Shown here in pieces: positions 26,901 through 35,433 of a DNA stretch of 64,000 nt; positions within the stretch are counted from its first letter, which is position 1; every line of letters begins with the position of its first letter. A model generated the notes under the pieces. The model made no database searches. It saw only the letters and a program-made list of their open reading frames with translations, and was not told the origin of the DNA. Origin of the DNA: an uncultured Bacteroidia bacterium (GTDB taxonomy: Bacteria > Bacteroidota > Bacteroidia > Bacteroidales > Prolixibacteraceae); NCBI GenBank assembly GCA_903905505.1, contig CAIVGL010000022.1, positions 83,322 to 147,321 of the forward strand, written 5' to 3'. The translations under genes were made by a program, and so were the position numbers.

Positions 26901-27062
26901 GGTTATGTTAGCTTGGATGGGAAGAACTGGATCATCAAGCGTCAGACTAAAAATATTCCAGGTATCGAAGAAGCTGTTGACTTAGGTCTTGCCGCTGGGT
27001 CACCAGATCAGAAACAATATACGGTTGAATTTATCGAATGGAAAATTAAAATCCAAGAATAA
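23967..27062 (+). CDS. Secreted parallel beta-helix carbohydrate-active protein
   Basis: This is a 1031-residue exported protein with an N-terminal signal (hydrophobic 20-35). Residues about 70-650 form a right-handed beta-helix opening with DFFVSPKGNDGWSGTLETPNATHTDGPFATIARAK, with many N-N-x-I/F turn repeats (ISNSIFDG, VDHNVFSS, ISHNYFTK, VEYNHFED, IRNNIIHR). Two Ig-like/CARDB-type domains follow (about 650-830), then a C-terminal concanavalin-like module (WYRTGLFVRND, IWIKLERHGDQFTGYVSLDGKNW). The layout recalls GH141/GH110-type glycosidases or polysaccharide lyases. A role on fucosylated glycans would fit fucI nearby but is inference. It is followed by a small lipoprotein. Confidence 0.8.
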   Translation: MNFTLRNKIASFSLAFRCFSILPLIALFSFLILKSANVTGQTDQAITARDGKLLRSELWQPFDAKKVKGDFFVSPKGNDGWSGTLETPNATHTDGPFATIARAKLAVQALKLKVYTPKGKAIDARYSGTTYPYGKGKDIVVFIREGFYPLAESLVFKPEDGGERVETNLPSGAFEWHHLRDNYVTYSAYPGEKPVVSGAVPVKNWKKAGNIWVAPFNGTEVPTLNANGKKQILARYPNNEYLTLRKTPANTSEMPFKAGDLKSWKEMQDNRIVILLRWRTAYNSIDRIDFKKQIAYLKEPEDGPNKNNGLLVVPPRYYIENVKELLDAPGEWFFDKKKQEISYIPEAGINDPNLADISVPQINKLVLVAGNEEKPVRNLRFYGLAFEGAKENFRNFPHHYDATEGCTAITFEYATDCEFAYSQLRACGGVGMSVGGGCYGVRISNSIFDGLEQGALSISSNGDLKSGKLIQINHQTLVDHNVFSSCGLGGGITLGVGGTIHTTISHNYFTKSGRPYTMDIGAGGLEGTITGDVVVEYNHFEDVQTDADDAGVIVVTGMTFNSSIRNNIIHRVHRGFFSDNVAFWFDNLSSNWTVKNNIYFDLEQGDMKTCGTYLINNDYSDNFLIEIPKILPEQFIEGVPDFACSNLQITQNGKPITSSLPTGSLVKVKADIFNSGSSGVAQVSLLIDRRPVETKPFPVIKGNSRTIEFEIRLNNPGVQELAIGETIPQKITVEGEKPKVSFDQLHLSEERILAGETVRVTAKATNLQQSDTETEVHLFASGKIIKAEKVLLKGKEIREISFDLVPEAGLYPLRIGNSGEQTLTVLKCKELDLTKQKLLTYLSSKSKPASVEVFQKENRYVLKASGWDFYHAEDAYATVYIKKLKGDFVSTAKISSFGNRTSEWYRTGLFVRNDIAKSFDVDRGSLGSVLMFSTPGRAGIEYDEFGNGCMHKAASENLPENSPTPIWIKLERHGDQFTGYVSLDGKNWIIKRQTKNIPGIEEAVDLGLAAGSPDQKQYTVEFIEWKIKIQE

Positions 27063-27127
27063 TCACTTGCCCAATAGATTTTTTAAGCGTAATATTTTAT
27101 TCTCTTTAGCATTCTAATTCATCGGTT

Positions 27128-27859
27128 ATGATTCGTAATCTACTTTTAATTATTTTATTTTTAGTTGTTTTGTCATCATGTGATTCAAAAAACTCCAAAA
27201 CATCTTCCAAGCTTACGATCAGTACTTTGCCTTTTCTTCTACTGATGAAGAAAAAGGTCAATCTAGATTCATCTAAAGTCCTTTTTAATAAGCCCGTCAC
27301 AAAAGAAAATTTCGCGCAAGAATGGGATGTTCATCATAGCGAATGGAAAGTTGAAGGGGAATGGCTAGTTGGTGAAAACAAGGGGAACTGGCCTGGCATG
27401 GCAGTCCTTAAACAAGATTTCCCCGGTAATGTATTAGTTGAATTTGAGGCACAAACTATCTTGCCTTCTTCGCATGATATCAATGTGATGTGGAATGGAG
27501 AATGGCTGAAAGATACCGATCAACGCGGTTTAGCTTATGTGGCAGGACTTCAGGGATGGTGGACTGGTAAAGTGGGTATCGAGAAGTCTGATCAATATAA
27601 ATTTATGGTTGGAACACCTCTCTTAGATTTTATTCCTGGAAAGATTTATAAGATTCAGGCTGGAAGTATTGATGGTCATTGTTTTATTTTTGCTGATGGC
27701 AAGCTTTTGCTCGAAGCCATGGATCCTGATCCCATCGATAATCAAAAATATCCGAAGATCGGCTTTGAGGCTTATTGCAGTAAGATTCAAGTACGCAATA
27801 TTGTGATCCGTCAAATCCATTGGGAGCCCGTGACGATGGAATATAAGCCTGATTTTTAG
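27128..27859 (+). CDS. Lipoprotein with concanavalin-like (DUF1080/YesU-like) domain
   Basis: This is a 243-residue protein with a lipoprotein signal (LIILFLVVLSSC, lipobox LSSC), so it is probably anchored at the outer membrane. The mature chain has a single beta-sandwich typical of DUF1080 or YesU-like proteins: WDVHHSEWKVEGEWLVGENKGNWPGMAVLKQDFPGNVLVEFEAQ, GLQGWWTGKVGIEKS, KIYKIQAGSIDGHCFIFADGKLLLEAMDPDP. It probably binds or hydrolyses sugars released by the upstream beta-helix protein. It starts 65 bp after that gene, with no obvious terminator between, and is likely cotranscribed. Confidence 0.78.
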   Translation: MIRNLLLIILFLVVLSSCDSKNSKTSSKLTISTLPFLLLMKKKVNLDSSKVLFNKPVTKENFAQEWDVHHSEWKVEGEWLVGENKGNWPGMAVLKQDFPGNVLVEFEAQTILPSSHDINVMWNGEWLKDTDQRGLAYVAGLQGWWTGKVGIEKSDQYKFMVGTPLLDFIPGKIYKIQAGSIDGHCFIFADGKLLLEAMDPDPIDNQKYPKIGFEAYCSKIQVRNIVIRQIHWEPVTMEYKPDF

Positions 27860-28065
27860 GCATTAGCATGCCTCATCTTCCTTTAAATCAAAGGTGGATT
27901 TAAACTTCGAATAGACTGATAGTTTTTTGGTATTGCAACGTTAATTGCCCACAAATTTAAGTCCGAAAGAGATAATTAACAGCATCAATCGTTTATTCTT
28001 TGTCATTATCTCTCGCCGAAAGATTGATTAGTCATCCTGCAGGTTGGGACGCAGGGTAAATTATG

Positions 28066-28138
28066 TTGTCCTGTTAGGTCTCGAACCTAAACTCTTCTGA
28101 TCCAGAAACAGACGTGTTGCCAATTACACCACAGGACA
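28066..28138 (-). tRNA. tRNA-Gln (anticodon CTG)
   Basis: Read on the minus strand, acceptor TGTCCTG pairs with CAGGACA, the D-arm is GTGTAATTGGCAACAC, the anticodon loop TTCTGGA gives CTG, and the T-arm is TTAGG-TTCGAGA-CCTAA. The last pair of the anticodon stem (31-39) is U-U, which is unusual. The CCA end is not encoded. It is in tandem with tRNA-Gln(TTG). Confidence 0.9.
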
Positions 28139-28300
28139 ATGATAATTTTTTATTGGGATTTGTTGATTCTAGAAACTTGGAGAGCTTCTGTTTGATCAAG
28201 TATTTGGAGCCGAATCTTAAGTCTTGTTTGAGTCAGACTACCCCTTTAAGTGCATCTAAATCAATGGATTCTTAATCCTCAAAGGGCTTGTTTAAATTAG

Positions 28301-28373
28301 TTGACCCGCCAAGGCTCGAACTTGGACTCTTCTGGACCAAAACCAGACGTGTTGCCAATTACACCACGGGTCA
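28301..28373 (-). tRNA. tRNA-Gln (anticodon TTG)
   Basis: Read on the minus strand, acceptor TGACCCG pairs with CGGGTCA, the D-arm is identical to its neighbour, the anticodon stem TCTGG/CCAGA encloses TTTTGGT (anticodon TTG), and the T-arm is CCAAG-TTCGAGC-CTTGG. All stems pair well. It is probably the upstream gene of a two-tRNA transcript with the CTG copy. Confidence 0.94.
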
Positions 28374-28636
28374 ATCAATAATGTCTTATTGTTTAAGACG
28401 GCGCAAAAGTACGAACTTTTTTTTTGTGGCAAACTGATCTTGGATAAAAATTGGAAACAAATCAATAATTTATTCATTTTTGTCTTACTTTACCTTATTT
28501 GGCTGCAGCAAAAAGTTAATTAATAATAATCTTAACCCCTTAGTTAGGTGACTCGATAAAGATTATTAATATCTTCGCATCAATTTTGAGATTACAGACA
28601 TAATCAATAGGCCTTAACGCTAATCCATATTTTGCT

Positions 28637-31600
28637 ATGAATACATTGAAGACGAAAGGATATAAATTTTACAACATTGTTGTAGGGTGGTTTATTTTTC
28701 TAGTGGCAGCAGTTGTTTACTTGACCACTATGGAGCCAACGACAAGTTTTTGGGATTGCCCTGAATTTATTGCAACCGCTTTTAGTCTTCAAGTTGGTCA
28801 CCCTCCTGGAGCCCCCCTGTTTATGATTTTGGGCCGTCTTTTCTCCATGTTTGCGAGTAGTCCGGCTCAGGTTCCGGTGATGGCCAATGTGTTATCTGGT
28901 CTTGCTAGTGCTTTTACCATCTTGTTTCTTTTCTGGACCATCACCCATATGGCTCGTAGGATTGTTTTGCTTGAGGGCAATGAACTTACACTACCTCAAA
29001 TGATTGCTGTCCTGGGTGCGGGAGCGGTAGGTGCTTTAGCCTATACCTTCTCAGACACTTTTTGGTTCTCAGCCGTTGAAGGGGAGGTTTACGGGATGTC
29101 CTCGTTTTTTACGGCACTCGTTTTCTGGTGTATTTTGAAATGGGAAAATGAAGCTGATGAGCGTCATGCTAACCGCTGGATTATTTTTATTTGCTATCTG
29201 ATTGGACTTTCTATTGGTGTTCACCTTTTGAATCTATTGGCTATTCCCGCAATCGTTTTGGTTTATTACTTTAGAAAATATGAACCAACAAGAATTGGGG
29301 TTGCTGCTGCGGTGGGATTATCGATGTTGCTTGTGGCCTTTGTCATGTTCTTCTTTATCCCTGGAGTCGTTATTGTCGCTCAATGGTTTGAACTCATCTT
29401 TGTAAATGGCATTGGCGCTCCTTATCATACTGGTGTTATCGTTTATTCAATTGCTTTATTTGCAGCAATTGTTTGGGGCGTAAAATATACGATTCGGAAG
29501 CAACTGGTGTTAGCTAACACGATAATTCTTTGCTTGACCGTGATGATTATCGGATATTCATCCTATGCCTTAATCGTTATTCGTTCTGCAGCTAATCCAC
29601 CAATGGATCAAAATAATCCAGACAATGCCTTCTCCTTATTGTCTTACCTGAATCGGGAGCAATATGGCAGTAAACCAGTGTTTTATGGTCAGTATTATAA
29701 CGCTCCTTTGGATTCAGAAAATCCGTATTCCAAAGGAAGTCCTAATTATATTCGGAAAAATGGGAAATATGAGATAGCCGATTATAAGCAATCACAGAAT
29801 TACGATAGTCGATTTACGACCTTGTTTCCTCGTATGTTTAGCTCAAATCCTGAGCATGTAAAGGAGTATCAGAATTGGGCAAATATTAAAGGTACCCCAA
29901 TATCGGTCACCGGTCGTGATGGGGAGACACAGCGCTTGATTAAGCCGACATTTATTGAAAATCTAAACTTCTTTTTCGCCTACCAAATCAATTGGATGTA
30001 TTGGCGTTATTTCATGTGGAATTTCTCTGGTCGCCAAAATGATATCCAAGGGAATGGGGATATTTTAAATGGCAACTGGATAACAGGAATTAATGCAATC
30101 GACTCTTTCCGCATTGGTGACCAAAGCCACCTTCCAGATTCATTGGCTAAAAATAGAGGGAAGAACAAATATTATATGCTCCCCTTAATCTTAGGCCTAT
30201 TTGGACTATTTCTCCAATTTAATGGAGGTGACAAAGGGAAAAAGGATTTCTGGGTGGTATTATCCTTATTTATTATGACCGGGTTGGCAATTCTTGTCTA
30301 CTTAAATCAAGAACCATTGCAGCCTCGAGAGCGAGACTATGCCTATGCCGGATCTTTTTATGCCTTTGCTATTTGGATTGGACTTGGGGTGTTATACGTC
30401 TACCAATTGTTAACCAAAATATCACCTGCAAAACAAAGTGCCATTGCAGCAACTGTGATCTCACTAATTGCTGTTCCGATGTTAATGGCAAACCAAAACT
30501 GGGATGATCATGATCGTTCAGGTCGATTCACCGCGCGTGACTTCGGACGTGACTATTTGGAGTCGTGTGCTCCTAATGCCATCATATTTACAAATGGGGA
30601 TAACGACACTTTCCCACTCTGGTATGCCCAGATGGTTGAAGGGGTGCGTCAGGATGTCCGTGTTTGTAACCTAAGCTATTTCCAGACCGATTGGTATGTC
30701 GATCAGATGCGACGTAAGGCGTATGACTCAGATCCACTTCCAATTAAATTTGAGCACAATCAATACGTACAAGGAACGCGAGATGTGGTTTATGTGTTAG
30801 ATCAAATCAAGCGTCCCGTGATCTTAAAGGAGGCCATGGATTTTGTCCGTTCAGACGATCCAGGAACCAAACTGCAGCAAGCAGAAAATGCTTCATTCCT
30901 CCCTTCTCGTCAGCTCGTTTATCCAGTCGACAAAGCGGCTGTCTTGGCTAATAATGTCGTTAGTCCTAAAGATGCCGATAAGATAGTTTCGCAGATAGAG
31001 ATCAATTTAACGGGTAATTACCTAACTAAAGATGAGTTGATGATCTTGGATATGATTTCAAATAATAATTGGAAACGACCAATCTATTTCGCAATTACTG
31101 TTGGTCGTGATAAATATCTAAACCTACAGGACTATTTTCAAACGGAAGGTTTTGCCTACCGTTTTGTGCCAATTAAAACTACTGCAGCCAATGGTCAAGT
31201 GGGCCGAGTGCGGACGGATGTGATGTATGACAACATCGTCAATAAGTTTAAGTGGGGCAACATGAACGATCCGAAAGTCTACCTTGATGAAAACAACGTG
31301 CGGATGTCTATGAATGTAAGAAATAGCTTTGTGCGACTAGCTGATGGGTTATTATCGGAAGGCAAGCGCGATTCTGCAATTGCTGTGCTAGATCGTTGCA
31401 ATGAACTTGTGCCCAACGAAAAAGTTCCCTATAACTACTTTAACTTGTTGATGGTTGAGGCGTATTATAAGGCTGCTCATAACCTGAAAACTATCGATAC
31501 CGATAGTCTAAGTCGAGAAGTGATTGTATTCCCTGCTGCAAGTAAAAAAGGAAATGACGTGGTGAAGGTCATGGCTAAAAATTGCGAAGATGAACTCAAA

Positions 31601-31798
31601 TACTATTTTACTCTTGAACCCCGTTTCCGAACCTCGGTGCAGGAAGAGTTGCAACGATCGTATTATATCATGCGTGAGCTAAGCAATATTGCAGAGCATT
31701 ATGGGGAGAAAGCGCTAAGTCAGGATGTGGCAAAACGGTTAAATGACCTGCTTTCAGTTTATCAGCCTGAATTGGTAGAACAAGGATTAAAAAAGTAA
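28637..31798 (+). CDS. DUF2723 family membrane protein (protein O-mannosyltransferase-like)
   Basis: This is a 1053-residue inner-membrane protein. The N-terminal DUF2723 domain starts in TM1 (VVGWFIFLVAAVVYLTTMEPTTSFWDCPEFIATAFSLQVGHPPGAPLFMILGR). WDCPEF and HPPGAP are the conserved luminal/periplasmic motif of this GT-C-like family (TMEM260 in animals). About ten further TM segments extend to about residue 620, followed by a periplasmic C-terminal domain with FTNGDNDTFPLWYAQ and a helical tail. It probably glycosylates exported proteins or lipids; donor and acceptor are unknown. A polysaccharide deacetylase follows 79 bp later. Confidence 0.9.
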   Translation: MNTLKTKGYKFYNIVVGWFIFLVAAVVYLTTMEPTTSFWDCPEFIATAFSLQVGHPPGAPLFMILGRLFSMFASSPAQVPVMANVLSGLASAFTILFLFWTITHMARRIVLLEGNELTLPQMIAVLGAGAVGALAYTFSDTFWFSAVEGEVYGMSSFFTALVFWCILKWENEADERHANRWIIFICYLIGLSIGVHLLNLLAIPAIVLVYYFRKYEPTRIGVAAAVGLSMLLVAFVMFFFIPGVVIVAQWFELIFVNGIGAPYHTGVIVYSIALFAAIVWGVKYTIRKQLVLANTIILCLTVMIIGYSSYALIVIRSAANPPMDQNNPDNAFSLLSYLNREQYGSKPVFYGQYYNAPLDSENPYSKGSPNYIRKNGKYEIADYKQSQNYDSRFTTLFPRMFSSNPEHVKEYQNWANIKGTPISVTGRDGETQRLIKPTFIENLNFFFAYQINWMYWRYFMWNFSGRQNDIQGNGDILNGNWITGINAIDSFRIGDQSHLPDSLAKNRGKNKYYMLPLILGLFGLFLQFNGGDKGKKDFWVVLSLFIMTGLAILVYLNQEPLQPRERDYAYAGSFYAFAIWIGLGVLYVYQLLTKISPAKQSAIAATVISLIAVPMLMANQNWDDHDRSGRFTARDFGRDYLESCAPNAIIFTNGDNDTFPLWYAQMVEGVRQDVRVCNLSYFQTDWYVDQMRRKAYDSDPLPIKFEHNQYVQGTRDVVYVLDQIKRPVILKEAMDFVRSDDPGTKLQQAENASFLPSRQLVYPVDKAAVLANNVVSPKDADKIVSQIEINLTGNYLTKDELMILDMISNNNWKRPIYFAITVGRDKYLNLQDYFQTEGFAYRFVPIKTTAANGQVGRVRTDVMYDNIVNKFKWGNMNDPKVYLDENNVRMSMNVRNSFVRLADGLLSEGKRDSAIAVLDRCNELVPNEKVPYNYFNLLMVEAYYKAAHNLKTIDTDSLSREVIVFPAASKKGNDVVKVMAKNCEDELKYYFTLEPRFRTSVQEELQRSYYIMRELSNIAEHYGEKALSQDVAKRLNDLLSVYQPELVEQGLKK

Positions 31799-31877
31799 TA
31801 TACTTAGTTTATTCTGAATAGAAATATTTACCTTTGAGTCTAATTAACAAATCATTGCAGCTAATTAAATCTTCTCG

Positions 31878-32588
31878 ATGCGATTAAAACTGCAGGTTCA
31901 CCTGCCGCACTACATTACAAAATGGTTTCCATTAGCCATCTGGAGGATGCCCGAAACTTCAAAAACGGTCTACCTCACCTTTGACGACGGACCAATACCT
32001 GAAGTCACAACTTGGGTATTAGATGTTTTGCGCGAGCATAAAATCAAAGCTACTTTCTTTGCTGTTGGAGAAAATGTCTTTCGCTATCCTGAGATCTATG
32101 ACCAGATCGTGGAAGAAGGGCACGCTGTTGGAAATCATACCTACCACCATATCCAAGGGTTAAAAACAGATAGTCTTGCGTATTATAAGGATATTTTTCA
32201 AGCTGAAAAGTTGATAAATTCAAATCTTTTCCGACCACCTCATGGATGGCTTAAAAGAAATCAATACCGCTACCTGGCTAATAGATTTAAGATTGTGATG
32301 TGGGATGTGATCTCTTGCGACTACAATCAGAATATTACCAAAGAAGAGGTGCTAAAGAATGTCCTGGACTATGCTCGGGCAGGAAGTATCATTACATTCC
32401 ATGATTCTATCAAGGCAGCTGATCATCTATATTGGGCACTGCCACGCGCTATCAAGGCGCTAAAAGCAGAGGGCTACTCCTTTGACAAGATCGTTTTCCC
32501 TCAAGAACGACAACTGATCTACCCACCTGCTTCCCATTTCATACGTCGGTTTCGCAATAGTCTGCGTCAGTTAAGCCGATGGGCTTAA
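31878..32588 (+). CDS. Polysaccharide deacetylase (NodB homology domain)
   Basis: This is a carbohydrate esterase 4-type deacetylase of 236 residues. The five NodB motifs are visible: TFDDGP (metal Asp and catalytic base), the GNHTYHH metal His pair, RPPHGW, DVISCDY and ITFHDS. There is no clear signal peptide; an N-terminal helix (ITKWFPLAIWRM) may attach it to the membrane. Substrates in this family are N-acetylated glycans such as peptidoglycan or chitin-type polymers. It may share a transcript with the DUF2723 gene. Confidence 0.9.
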   Translation: MRLKLQVHLPHYITKWFPLAIWRMPETSKTVYLTFDDGPIPEVTTWVLDVLREHKIKATFFAVGENVFRYPEIYDQIVEEGHAVGNHTYHHIQGLKTDSLAYYKDIFQAEKLINSNLFRPPHGWLKRNQYRYLANRFKIVMWDVISCDYNQNITKEEVLKNVLDYARAGSIITFHDSIKAADHLYWALPRAIKALKAEGYSFDKIVFPQERQLIYPPASHFIRRFRNSLRQLSRWA

Positions 32589-32803
32589 GATGTTTCCCAC
32601 TGGGTTTCGTTCCAGTGCCTTAGATTTAAAGTTTGCATTAGTCTCATAAAGATTGGATTTCCTGTTTAGGTGCTATTTCTATCTTTCTCATCTTAAATAT
32701 TTGAATTAATTCGAATGGTCATTCTTTATAAAGATTCTTTATAGACTGATTATTAATTTTTTGTGGGATATTTTGATGTCTAATAAAAGTTATTCTGTAA
32801 TTT

Positions 32804-32811
32804 TAGCTTTG
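32804..32811 (+). promoter_or_regulatory. Putative -7 element of the P-type ATPase gene
   Basis: TAGCTTTG matches TAnnTTTG, predicting a start near 32818, 22 bp before the ATG. No -33 match lies at the right spacing. Confidence 0.45.
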
Positions 32812-32839
32812 TAAAAGTCAACCTAGCCAGCTATTCACT

Positions 32840-35395
32840 ATGTCAGATACAAGTGGGAAAGTCGATAAAAAAGATGGATTGACATATTCACAAGTAGCCT
32901 ATCGCCTTCAACAACATGGCTATAACGAACTACCCTCAACTAAACCCAAAGGGCTTTTTTATATTGCATTTGGAGTGATCAAGGAGCCGATGTTTTTGTT
33001 GCTTGTGGCTTGTGGTACGCTTTATTTACTCCTCGGCGATATCCAGGAAGGTCTTATGCTTCTGGTCTTCGTCTTTGTGATCATGGGTATTGAGTTTTAT
33101 CAAGAGAAGAAAACGGAGCGAGCCTTAGAAGCCCTTCGAGACCTGTCGAGTCCAAGAGCCTTAGTTATTCGCAATGGTCTGGAGCATCGAATTGCAGGCC
33201 GAGAGGTTGTTGTGGATGATCTGTTAATCCTCCAAGAGGGGGATAGAGTACCTGCCGATGCGGTGGTGCTTTCGTCAGTTAACCTTACAGCAGATGAATC
33301 GTTATTGACAGGTGAGCCAGTGCCGGTGCGAAAGTCGGAATGGCTTAGTGGCGAATTTTCAGGTCGCCCAGGGGGTGACGACTTGCCATTTGTGTTCTCT
33401 GGCTCCATGATTGTCCAAGGGAATGGGTTCGCAAGGGTTACGGCCACGGGATTAAAAACTGAATTGGGTAAGATTGGTAAAGCCCTTAGCGAAGTAAAAG
33501 AGGAGCCAACACGACTCAAGCGTGAAATGGCTGCATTGGTAAAAAAGCTCACCATCATTGGTATTCTTCTCTGTTTAGTCGTAGTTGTGGTCTATACATT
33601 CTCTAGAGGCGATTTATTAAAAGGATTCCTAGCCGGCCTAACCTTGGCCATGGCCATGCTCCCCGAAGAGTTTCCTGTTGTCTTGACCATTTTTTTAGCA
33701 CTTGGCGCTTGGCGAATATCCAAAAAACACGTCCTTACTCGAAAGCCCTCTGCCGTTGAGACCTTAGGCTCCACAACCGTTTTGTGTACGGATAAGACCG
33801 GCACCTTAACACAAAATAAGATGACGGTGGTGAGTCTATTTAATGGCTCCGATTTTATGTCGGTTCATGCCCACCCAATCTTTCCAGATGAGTTTCATGA
33901 GATTATTGAGTATGGAATCTTATCCAGTCAGCTGAACCCGTTTGATCCCATGGAGAAAGCGATTACGTTGGTGGGCGATCAATATTTAAAAGATACCGAA
34001 CATCTGCATGCCGACTGGAAGATGATTAAAGAATATCCATTATCGAAGGAACTACTAGCGATGTCGCGTGTTTATCACAATGCCGATACGCATACAAGCA
34101 CTATTGCCGCAAAGGGTGCACCAGAAGCCATTTTTGATCTGTGTCATTTACCTGAATCACGACAAACGGAGCTCTCAATAGCTGTAGCAGAAATGGCGGC
34201 TAATGGATTGCGCGTATTAGGAGTGGCGAAGAATATGAATCATGCCGATGAGCTTCCATCGATCCAGCACGATTTTACTTTTGAATTTGTGGGTCTCATT
34301 GGCTTTTCTGATCCGGTGCGTAAAAATGTCCCCAATGCTGTAGCGGAGTGCTATAAGGCAGGTATCCGTGTGATTATGATTACTGGCGATTATCCCGTTA
34401 CTGCCATGCATATAGCCCGAGAGATCGGATTAAAAAATGCAGCTTCTTTTATTACAGGTGCTCAGCTCGAACAGCTTAGTGAAGTTGAATTAGCAGAGCT
34501 GATAAAAACTACCAATATTTTTGCGCGTGTAGTGCCAGAGCAGAAATTAAAAATCGTGAATGCCTTAAAATTGAACAATGAAGTGGTGGCCATGACTGGT
34601 GATGGGGTGAATGATGCTCCAGCGCTTAAAGCAGCCAATATTGGTATTGCGATGGGCGAGAAGGGGACTGACGTGGCTCGTGAAGCCTCCATGCTTGTGC
34701 TTATGGACGATAATTTTGCCTCCATCGTTACAGCGATCCGAATGGGGCGACGGATATTTGATAATCTACAGAAGGCACTTGGCTATATCTTTGCGATCCA
34801 TGTGCCAATTGCGGGATTAAGTTTGATCCCCGTGTTCTTTGCCAATATGCCCCTTATTCTTTGGCCAGTTCATATTGTATTTTTAGAACTTATTATTGAC
34901 CCTGCCTGTTCAATTATTTTTGAAGCGGAGAAAGAGGAGCGTAATGTGATGAGCCGTCCGCCAAAGAGATATGATGAACCATTTTTTGGCTCTAAACGTA
35001 TTTTGTTAAGCTGTCTGCAGGGGGTAGCCATTCTAGTTATCGTCTTTACTATTTATGGCATTGCCCTCAAACAAGGCTATGCTGAACGAGAAGTGCGAGC
35101 CTTGACCTTTACCGCTTTAATTGCAGCAAATATTGCAGTTATCCTAACCAATAGATCGTGGACATTAAATATCTTTCAGATTCTTCGAAGCCCAAACAAA
35201 AGTGTTAAATGGGTGGTTGGTGGTGCTGCATTTTTTCTTGCATTGGTCTTAAATATCCCATTTCTACTCGATTTATTTCAGTTTAATAGAATATCCCTTG
35301 CCGAGGCTTTCGTCTGCGTTGGCGCCGGATTTTTAGCTATTTTCTGGTTCGAACTCTATAAGCTATTTCAAATTGGCAGTGTAAAAACACAATGA
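32840..35395 (+). CDS. Cation-transporting P-type ATPase (P2-like)
   Basis: This is an ATP-driven cation pump of 851 residues in the inner membrane. It has the N-terminal cation ATPase domain (LTYSQVAYRLQQHGYNELP), the actuator TGEP loop (ESLLTGEPVPV), the phosphorylation site DKTGTLTQNKMT, the nucleotide domain KGAPEA, and the hinge MTGDGVNDAPALKAANIGIAMG. The TM4 motif is PEEFPVVLT and the TM6 segment is FLELIIDPACSIIFEAE rather than the PEG(L/I)P and NLVTD of SERCA-type calcium pumps. Ca2+ is often assumed for such proteins, but the ligand residues differ and the ion is uncertain. Confidence 0.9.
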   Translation: MSDTSGKVDKKDGLTYSQVAYRLQQHGYNELPSTKPKGLFYIAFGVIKEPMFLLLVACGTLYLLLGDIQEGLMLLVFVFVIMGIEFYQEKKTERALEALRDLSSPRALVIRNGLEHRIAGREVVVDDLLILQEGDRVPADAVVLSSVNLTADESLLTGEPVPVRKSEWLSGEFSGRPGGDDLPFVFSGSMIVQGNGFARVTATGLKTELGKIGKALSEVKEEPTRLKREMAALVKKLTIIGILLCLVVVVVYTFSRGDLLKGFLAGLTLAMAMLPEEFPVVLTIFLALGAWRISKKHVLTRKPSAVETLGSTTVLCTDKTGTLTQNKMTVVSLFNGSDFMSVHAHPIFPDEFHEIIEYGILSSQLNPFDPMEKAITLVGDQYLKDTEHLHADWKMIKEYPLSKELLAMSRVYHNADTHTSTIAAKGAPEAIFDLCHLPESRQTELSIAVAEMAANGLRVLGVAKNMNHADELPSIQHDFTFEFVGLIGFSDPVRKNVPNAVAECYKAGIRVIMITGDYPVTAMHIAREIGLKNAASFITGAQLEQLSEVELAELIKTTNIFARVVPEQKLKIVNALKLNNEVVAMTGDGVNDAPALKAANIGIAMGEKGTDVAREASMLVLMDDNFASIVTAIRMGRRIFDNLQKALGYIFAIHVPIAGLSLIPVFFANMPLILWPVHIVFLELIIDPACSIIFEAEKEERNVMSRPPKRYDEPFFGSKRILLSCLQGVAILVIVFTIYGIALKQGYAEREVRALTFTALIAANIAVILTNRSWTLNIFQILRSPNKSVKWVVGGAAFFLALVLNIPFLLDLFQFNRISLAEAFVCVGAGFLAIFWFELYKLFQIGSVKTQ

Positions 35396-35433
35396 TCAAA
35401 TAAGTTTAGATGATCTTTTAGAGGCGAGTCGTC

